Source: an uncultured Lachnospiraceae bacterium
GTDB lineage: Bacteria; Bacillota; Clostridia; Lachnospirales; Lachnospiraceae
Assembly (NCBI GenBank): GCA_910577105.1
Contig: CAJTMB010000035.1
Coordinates: 1 to 27,808 of the forward strand
Direction of reading: 5' to 3'
DNA: 27,808 nt
The position numbers and the translations under genes were made by a program. The notes beneath the pieces are model-generated. The model was not told where the DNA came from. It saw nothing but the letters and a program-made list of their open reading frames with translations, and did no database searches. This document shows positions 24,165 to 27,808 of the stretch, piece by piece (within the stretch, counting starts at the first letter, position 1; every line of letters begins with the position of its first letter).

Positions 24165-24192
24165 TAGTTGACAGAGTATTCCGCATTTTACA

Positions 24193-24267
24193 CGGGCGGG
24201 TAAGGTCTTTTTTTTTCGTATGGAACCTGAAAAGCGTTCTGCCGGAAGATTTGACTTTACCCGCCCG
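24193..24267. repeat. Long inverted repeat between metY and the OpuC promoter
   Basis: CGGGCGGGTAAGGTC (24193-24207) and 24253-24267 are complementary over 15 bases with one G-T wobble, separated by 45 bases. A run of nine Ts follows the left arm directly (24208-24216). The T-run, perhaps with a weak wobble-rich stem at 24186-24205, may end metY transcription. The whole inverted repeat could instead be a regulator site or an alternative RNA fold just upstream of the next promoter. Confidence 0.6.
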
Positions 24268-24277
24268 AAAAAATACG

Positions 24278-24306
24278 TTGACAAATTATCAGGAATTATA
24301 TATAGT
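24278..24306 (+). promoter_or_regulatory. Strong promoter of the OpuC-like operon
   Basis: TTGACA (24278-24283, 6/6) and TATAGT (24301-24306, 5/6) with a 17-base spacer, 57 bases before the permease start. It is the best vegetative promoter in the window. Confidence 0.7.
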
Positions 24307-24363
24307 AATCATGTCAGAACATTTGTTCTTTGCTTGAAGATAAAATGGCCAAAAGGAGTAATC

Positions 24364-24999
24364 ATGCAGTTGATACAGATATTATGGGACAGGCGGGATT
24401 TTTTCCTGACTTGTCTGCTGGAACATATCAGAATATCCCTGACGGCAGCGGGATGCGCCGGAGTTTTGGGCATTCTTGCAGGTATCGTAATCAGCCGGCA
24501 CAGAAAAGCGGCGGGAGTGGTTCTTGGCATCATCAATGTTATTTATACCGTGCCTTCCATTTCCCTTCTGGGCTTTCTGATTCCGTTTACCGGAATCGGC
24601 AATAAGACAGCCATTATTGCCCTGACCGTATATGGGCTGCTTCCCATTGTCCGAAACACTTATACAGGGCTTACCAATGTGGACGGAGGGATTCTGGAGG
24701 TGGCGGAAGGCCTTGGAAGCAGCAGAAGGCAGATACTGTTCAGGGTACAGCTTCCGCTTGCACTTCCGGTTATTATAAGCGGTTTCCGCAATATGGCGGT
24801 CATGATTATTGCCATGGGCGGGATTGCGTCCTTTATCGGTGCAGGCGGTCTCGGCGCTGCCATTTACCGGGGAATCACAACATACAATATGACACTGACA
24901 GCAGCGGGTTCTCTGCTGATTGCCCTGCTTGCCTTATTCAGTGACTGGCTGCTTTCTAAGGTGGAGAAAGCGGTGAACAGGAGGTACGGCATTGCATAA
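24364..24999 (+). CDS. Osmolyte (glycine betaine/choline-type) ABC transporter permease
   Basis: The 211-residue inner-membrane permease has about five to six hydrophobic helices and the BPD_transp_1 cytoplasmic EAA loop EVAEGLGSSRRQILFRVQLP, which docks with the ATPase. Its length and the segments VPSISLLGFLIPFTGIG and SFIGAGGLGAAIYRGI match OpuCB/OpuBB/YehW-type permeases. Start: ATG 24364 is 5 bases after AAAGGAG. An upstream in-frame extension from 24220 would start before the promoter and is rejected. Only one permease gene is present; Bacillus opuC has two, so a homodimer is likely. The stop codon overlaps the ATPase start by 8 bases. Confidence 0.92.
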   Translation: MQLIQILWDRRDFFLTCLLEHIRISLTAAGCAGVLGILAGIVISRHRKAAGVVLGIINVIYTVPSISLLGFLIPFTGIGNKTAIIALTVYGLLPIVRNTYTGLTNVDGGILEVAEGLGSSRRQILFRVQLPLALPVIISGFRNMAVMIIAMGGIASFIGAGGLGAAIYRGITTYNMTLTAAGSLLIALLALFSDWLLSKVEKAVNRRYGIA

Positions 25000-25738
25000 G
25001 GTGATAGAAATACAAAACTGTACCGCTGCCTATGGTGAAAGTATAGTATTAAAAGAGGTTTCCCTCGCAGTGGAAGAAGGAGAGTTTCTTGTAATAATAG
25101 GACCGTCAGGCTGTGGCAAGACAACACTGCTCAAGATGATAAACGGCCTTGTGGAGCCTGTATCGGGAAAAGTGCTGGTAAAGGGAAAGCGGCTTGAAAA
25201 AGACAGTCTGGCTGTCCTGCGGCGGCGGATAGGATATGCCGTACAGGGAGCAAAGCTGTTCCCCCATATGACAGTGGAAGATAATATCTGTTATGTCCCT
25301 TGTCTTGAGAAGAAGCTTTCAGCGGAGGAAAAAAAGTCTTTGACAGGCAGGATGCTGGGACTGGTAAGGTTATCGGAGGAATTGGCAGGGAGGTTTCCCG
25401 GACAGTTGTCCGGCGGACAGCAGCAGAGGGTAGGGATTGCAAGGGCCATGGCATCGTCACCGGACATTCTCCTGATGGACGAGCCTTTCGGTGCGGTGGA
25501 CGAAATCACCAGAAAATGTCTTCAGGAAGAATTGCTTGCACTGCAGAAAAAGACGAATGTTACCATTGTGTTTATCACACACGATATCAGGGAAGCCTTA
25601 TTGCTGGGAAGCCGCATTGCAGTGATGAAAGACGGCGCTGTCTTACAGGAAGGAACCGCACGGGAACTGTTAGATGCACCGGCGGATGCGTTTGTAAGAC
25701 AACTGTTGACGGGACAGGACTCCCGCAAAGAAAGATAA
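24992..25738 (+). CDS. Osmolyte ABC transporter ATP-binding protein
   Basis: The 248-residue ATPase has Walker A GPSGCGKTT (37-45, K43), the Q-loop, signature LSGGQQQR (139-146), Walker B LLMDEP with D163-E164, and the H-loop ITHDIREA. It resembles OpuCA but ends after the nucleotide-binding domain; the two C-terminal CBS domains that sense ionic strength or c-di-AMP in OpuCA are missing. Start: TTG 24992 is 7 bases after AGGAGG (24979-24984) and overlaps the permease gene. The next option, GTG 25001, is too far from the site. Translational coupling to the permease is likely. Confidence 0.92.
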   Translation: MHKVIEIQNCTAAYGESIVLKEVSLAVEEGEFLVIIGPSGCGKTTLLKMINGLVEPVSGKVLVKGKRLEKDSLAVLRRRIGYAVQGAKLFPHMTVEDNICYVPCLEKKLSAEEKKSLTGRMLGLVRLSEELAGRFPGQLSGGQQQRVGIARAMASSPDILLMDEPFGAVDEITRKCLQEELLALQKKTNVTIVFITHDIREALLLGSRIAVMKDGAVLQEGTARELLDAPADAFVRQLLTGQDSRKER

Positions 25739-25787
25739 AAAAGGGATAGCCGTGCGGTCAAGGCGGCATGGCGGAAAGGATGAAAAA

Positions 25788-26681
25788 ATGAGACACTTAA
25801 AGAGAGGAATGATAGCGGTATTGCTGGTATGCATGGCGCTTGGCATGGGCGCCTGCGGAGAAAAGAAAGTAATTAAAATTGCGTCGAAGCCCATGACGGA
25901 GCAGTATATCCTGACAGAAATCATAGCGCAGCTGATTGAGGCAAAAACCGATTACCGGGTGGAGATTACCAAAGGCATCGGCGGCGGGACTACCAATATC
26001 CATCCGGCGCTGTTAAAGGGAGAGTTTGATTTATACCCGGAGTATACAAGAACAGCGTGGCTTAACGTCTTAAAGAAAGAAGAAATGGAAAAAGACGATG
26101 AAGTACTGTATGCGCAGCTTTTAGAGGAGTACGACGCCATGGGCCTTGCGTGGACAGGCCTGTATGGTTTTTCCAATACTTACGGTCTTGCCGTAAGGCA
26201 GGAAACGGCAGATGCCCATGGAATTTCCACCTATTCGGATTTGGCTGCATCCTCCCCGGAACTGATTTTTGGGGGAAATCCCGATTACATGGAACTGGAA
26301 ACCGGGTATGCAAGGCTCTGTGCTGCTTACGATATGCAGTTTAAGGACACAAAGCAGATGGAGATTGCCCTAAAGTATGAAGCCCTGAAAAACGGTGAAG
26401 TGGATGTTATCAATGCATTTACCACCGACGCGCAGCTGGCAGCCAATAATCTGGTATTGCTTACCGATGACGGCGGTTTTTTTGAAACTTTTGAGGCCGG
26501 CACCGTAGTGCGGAAGGATGCGCTTGAAAAATATCCGGAACTGGCAGGCGTTCTGGAGTTGTTGAATGGGCTGATTTCCGAGGAAGAGATGCAGCAGATG
26601 AATTATGAAGTCGAGGCAGAGGGCAGGGAAGATAAAGAGGTTGCCCGCGAGTTTCTGGAAAGAAAGGGACTGCTGCAGTAA
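25788..26681 (+). CDS. Osmolyte ABC transporter substrate-binding lipoprotein
   Basis: The 297-residue lipoprotein has a signal peptide with a positively charged start and hydrophobic core, and a lipobox-like MGAC placing the lipid on C23. The rest is an OpuAC/OpuCC-type type II binding fold: KIASKPMTEQYILTEIIAQL, GIGGGTTNIHPALLKGEFDL, YPEYTRTAW and a C-terminal EVAREFLERKGLL. Relatives bind glycine betaine, carnitine, choline or similar compounds; the exact ligand cannot be read here. Start: ATG 25788 is 7 bases after AAGGA; the frame extends up to a GTG at 25752 without a site. It is the third gene of the operon. Confidence 0.92.
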   Translation: MRHLKRGMIAVLLVCMALGMGACGEKKVIKIASKPMTEQYILTEIIAQLIEAKTDYRVEITKGIGGGTTNIHPALLKGEFDLYPEYTRTAWLNVLKKEEMEKDDEVLYAQLLEEYDAMGLAWTGLYGFSNTYGLAVRQETADAHGISTYSDLAASSPELIFGGNPDYMELETGYARLCAAYDMQFKDTKQMEIALKYEALKNGEVDVINAFTTDAQLAANNLVLLTDDGGFFETFEAGTVVRKDALEKYPELAGVLELLNGLISEEEMQQMNYEVEAEGREDKEVAREFLERKGLLQ

Positions 26682-26719
26682 CCAATGTCCATTTGCAATC
26701 CATTTTTTAATACAGGAAA

Positions 26720-26754
26720 ACCGGGGAACTGCTCTTGACAGGCAGTTCCCCGGT
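26720..26754 (-). terminator. Terminator of the minus-strand CAT unit
   Basis: Perfect 13-base arms ACCGGGGAACTGC (26720-26732) and 26742-26754 with a 9-base loop. On the minus strand the stem is followed by TTTTCC, a short T-tract. On the plus strand it is followed by AAAACG. It therefore best fits the end of the cat transcript, though the stem may also slow transcription coming from the OpuC side. Confidence 0.6.
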
Positions 26755-26785
26755 AAAACGTCAAAAAAGAATATATATCACCATT

Positions 26786-26863
26786 TTAGGAATGTGCTAT
26801 CCATGTTCCGTCATTACACTTTTTTGCTTTTTCCATTAATTGCTCTGCATATTGTCTGTCCAT
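26786..26863 (-). pseudogene. 25-codon ORF resembling the N-terminus of an HD-domain phosphohydrolase
   Basis: A short minus-strand frame starts with ATG at 26863 behind GGGAGGAGG, a near-perfect ribosome site. It reads YAEQLMEKAKKCNDGTWIAH, then S and stop. The pattern of a helix of charged residues, then N-x-G-x-W-x-x-HS, is how many small HD-domain proteins begin, and they continue for well over 100 more residues. Here a TAA follows directly and no continuation is seen in the other frames. I read it as a truncated remnant; a genuine small peptide is possible given the strong ribosome site. It starts 22 bases after the cat stop codon and would share its mRNA. Confidence 0.45.
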
Positions 26864-26885
26864 AAACCTCCTCCCAAACCGTAAT

Positions 26886-27515
26886 TTAGCATCTGTCAAA
26901 GAAATTTTGAAGTTTATCTGCAAATTGTCCAATGTGTATGCCGTCAACAAAGGAATGATGTGCCTGCACTGATATTGGAATCAAAATTTTACCGTCTTTC
27001 TCATAATACTTTCCCCAATCAAAAAGGGGGGTTGCATTATCTTTTTTCCCGGAATTGGTATGAGAAATATGCGAGTAAGTCAACCATGGCATCGGAGAAC
27101 ATTGAAACACATCATTTCCCAACGGACCTTTAAAATATTCCTCTTGTTCCCTTGCTGTTTTTGAAGCCAGCTCGCAGTATTCTATTATATCATCTATCAT
27201 AGGCACATTGACTACCTTAAACAATTCAGTTTTTTTGTTGAGATAAGTGAATGCCGTATCTATTCTTTCAAATAAAACAACCTGTCCGTCAACAAAGCGA
27301 TAACGAAACGCCTCTATTTCATTCGCGCATTTGCAGACCGCATATACCATAGCCAGTGTGAAAGAAATTCCCTGTTTTTTAACAGATTCTCTAAAATTGG
27401 TAATATCTGCCTCATAGGTTACACAAAACGCCGGTTCAATGCTGTTTTTAAAAATCATACAGTGCATTGCCCTGTCCCATGTTTTTTCATCAATTACTTT
27501 ATATTTATTAGCCAT
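26886..27515 (-). CDS. Chloramphenicol acetyltransferase family protein (CatA type)
   Basis: The 209-residue protein matches trimeric CatA-type acetyltransferases in length and motifs. It has catalytic HHSFVDGIHIG with H187 and D191 near the C-terminus, CSPMPWLTYSHISH in the acceptor-site region, and FRYRFVDGQVV in the N-terminal half. The family transfers acetyl from acetyl-CoA to the 3-hydroxyl of chloramphenicol; chromosomal relatives may have other or no drug substrates, so resistance is not proven. Start: the second ATG (27515) is 8 bases after AAGGA, whereas the first (27521) is only 2 bases away. The gene is visibly more AT-rich than its neighbours, stands alone on the minus strand and borders a palindromic island, which suggests acquisition. 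Confidence 0.9.
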   Translation of the reverse strand: MANKYKVIDEKTWDRAMHCMIFKNSIEPAFCVTYEADITNFRESVKKQGISFTLAMVYAVCKCANEIEAFRYRFVDGQVVLFERIDTAFTYLNKKTELFKVVNVPMIDDIIEYCELASKTAREQEEYFKGPLGNDVFQCSPMPWLTYSHISHTNSGKKDNATPLFDWGKYYEKDGKILIPISVQAHHSFVDGIHIGQFADKLQNFFDRC

Positions 27516-27602
27516 ACACATAATCCTTTAAGCTTTTTAAATATTAAAAATCATTATCCGTGAAATGTCTTTCCAATCTTCAAGGTACAATTAATTTCAC
27601 CT

Positions 27603-27631
27603 AAATTACCATATTCTGGCTTTTGTGTCAA
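27603..27631 (-). promoter_or_regulatory. Promoter of the cat-family gene
   Basis: On the minus strand TTGACA (27631-27626) and TAATTT (27608-27603) are 17 bases apart, with TGG before the -10 as an extension. The ~80-base leader contains a 7-base inverted repeat (27560-27566 with 27594-27600). No leader peptide of the translational-attenuation type was recognised. Confidence 0.55.
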
Positions 27632-27637
27632 TATTCT

Positions 27638-27808
27638 CTAATCTTGAGTTTCCGCATTTTGCATGGCGGCAGCCCCGGCGTGCATTTGTTCCAACAGGAC
27701 ACGCTCTCGCTCGGGTAAAAACGCAGTGGTACATAAGAGGTTGAAATACAACCTCCCATGCCTTGGTACAAGGCATTGTCCAGCGTTTTTACACGGTCCT
27801 TTATGGAA
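27638..27808 (-). other. Right-edge open frame, possible broken gene tail
   Basis: A minus-strand frame enters from the window edge and ends at TAG (27640-27638). Its last ~27 residues (PERERVLLEQMHAG, then a short Ala-rich tail ending AETQD) look protein-like. The upstream part looks more protein-like in another frame (DRVKTLDNALYQGMGG), as if a frameshift lay between them. The stretch coincides with strong palindromes, which can fake coding patterns, and I recognise no family. The cat promoter lies just beyond its end. Confidence 0.2.
27715..27792. other. Three-way-junction palindromic element at right edge
   Basis: Outer arms GTAAAAACGC (27715-27724) and 27783-27792 pair perfectly; a further TGG/CCA follows after a 2-base bulge. 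Inside are two perfect hairpins: GAGGTTG 27737-27743/27749-27755 (loop AAATA) and ATGCCTTG 27758-27765/27769-27776 (loop GTA). The plan, one outer stem holding two short hairpins, is the same as at 1536-1619, but the sequences differ. Confidence 0.6.

Noticed and set aside
24220..24363. 48-residue N-terminal extension of the permease
   Set aside because: It would start upstream of the operon promoter and is hydrophilic and unlike permease starts; ATG 24364 has AAAGGAG.
26886..27515. Firm chloramphenicol-resistance call
   Set aside because: Catalytic residues are present, but many chromosomal CatA-like proteins have no proven drug activity; only family membership is claimed.

Overview
The window looks like chromosomal DNA of a Gram-positive anaerobe of the class Clostridia, most likely the family Lachnospiraceae. 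This is inferred from strong AGGAGG-type ribosome sites, use of TTG and GTG starts, the Firmicute-style chemotaxis operon, the OpuC-type osmolyte transporter and the overall gene content. No rRNA, tRNA, CRISPR array, integrase or transposase gene was seen.

Left part (1-5661): a 411-base leader region with a promoter, strong hairpins and an 18-base tandem repeat precedes a double-domain GNAT acetyltransferase. A heavily palindromic intergenic island (1441-1726) follows, then a MATE efflux pump, a short-chain dehydrogenase and a membrane-anchored transglutaminase-like protein.

Centre (5751-19161): a signalling island. It holds a solo HPt protein, an intact REC-HD-GYP response regulator (predicted cyclic-di-GMP phosphodiesterase), a PAS histidine kinase, a second REC-HD-GYP regulator whose HD site is damaged, and a chemosensory operon cheR-cheB-cheY-like-cheA-cheW-mcp. 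After a terminator comes a membrane-bound hybrid kinase with two receiver domains and no HPt of its own. No flagellar gene lies in the window. The set therefore reads as a chemosensory array plus phosphorelay that could be wired to cyclic-di-GMP turnover. That wiring is inference from gene order.

Right part (19261-27515): a membrane-anchored GH18 chitinase-like enzyme with a CBM5/12 module, a two-domain polyphosphate:AMP phosphotransferase, endonuclease III and O-acetylhomoserine sulfhydrylase lie close together on one strand. An OpuC-like osmolyte ABC transporter (permease, ATPase without CBS domains, lipoprotein) follows behind its own strong promoter. On the minus strand, a visibly more AT-rich chloramphenicol-acetyltransferase-family gene is followed by a 25-codon remnant of an HD-domain gene. 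The right edge contains a second palindromic island with the same fold plan as the one at 1536-1619.

The points most worth checking are the intact/degenerate HD-GYP pair inside a chemosensory cluster, a 41-base promoter-leader element present in two copies 16 kb apart, and the multi-branched palindromic islands.
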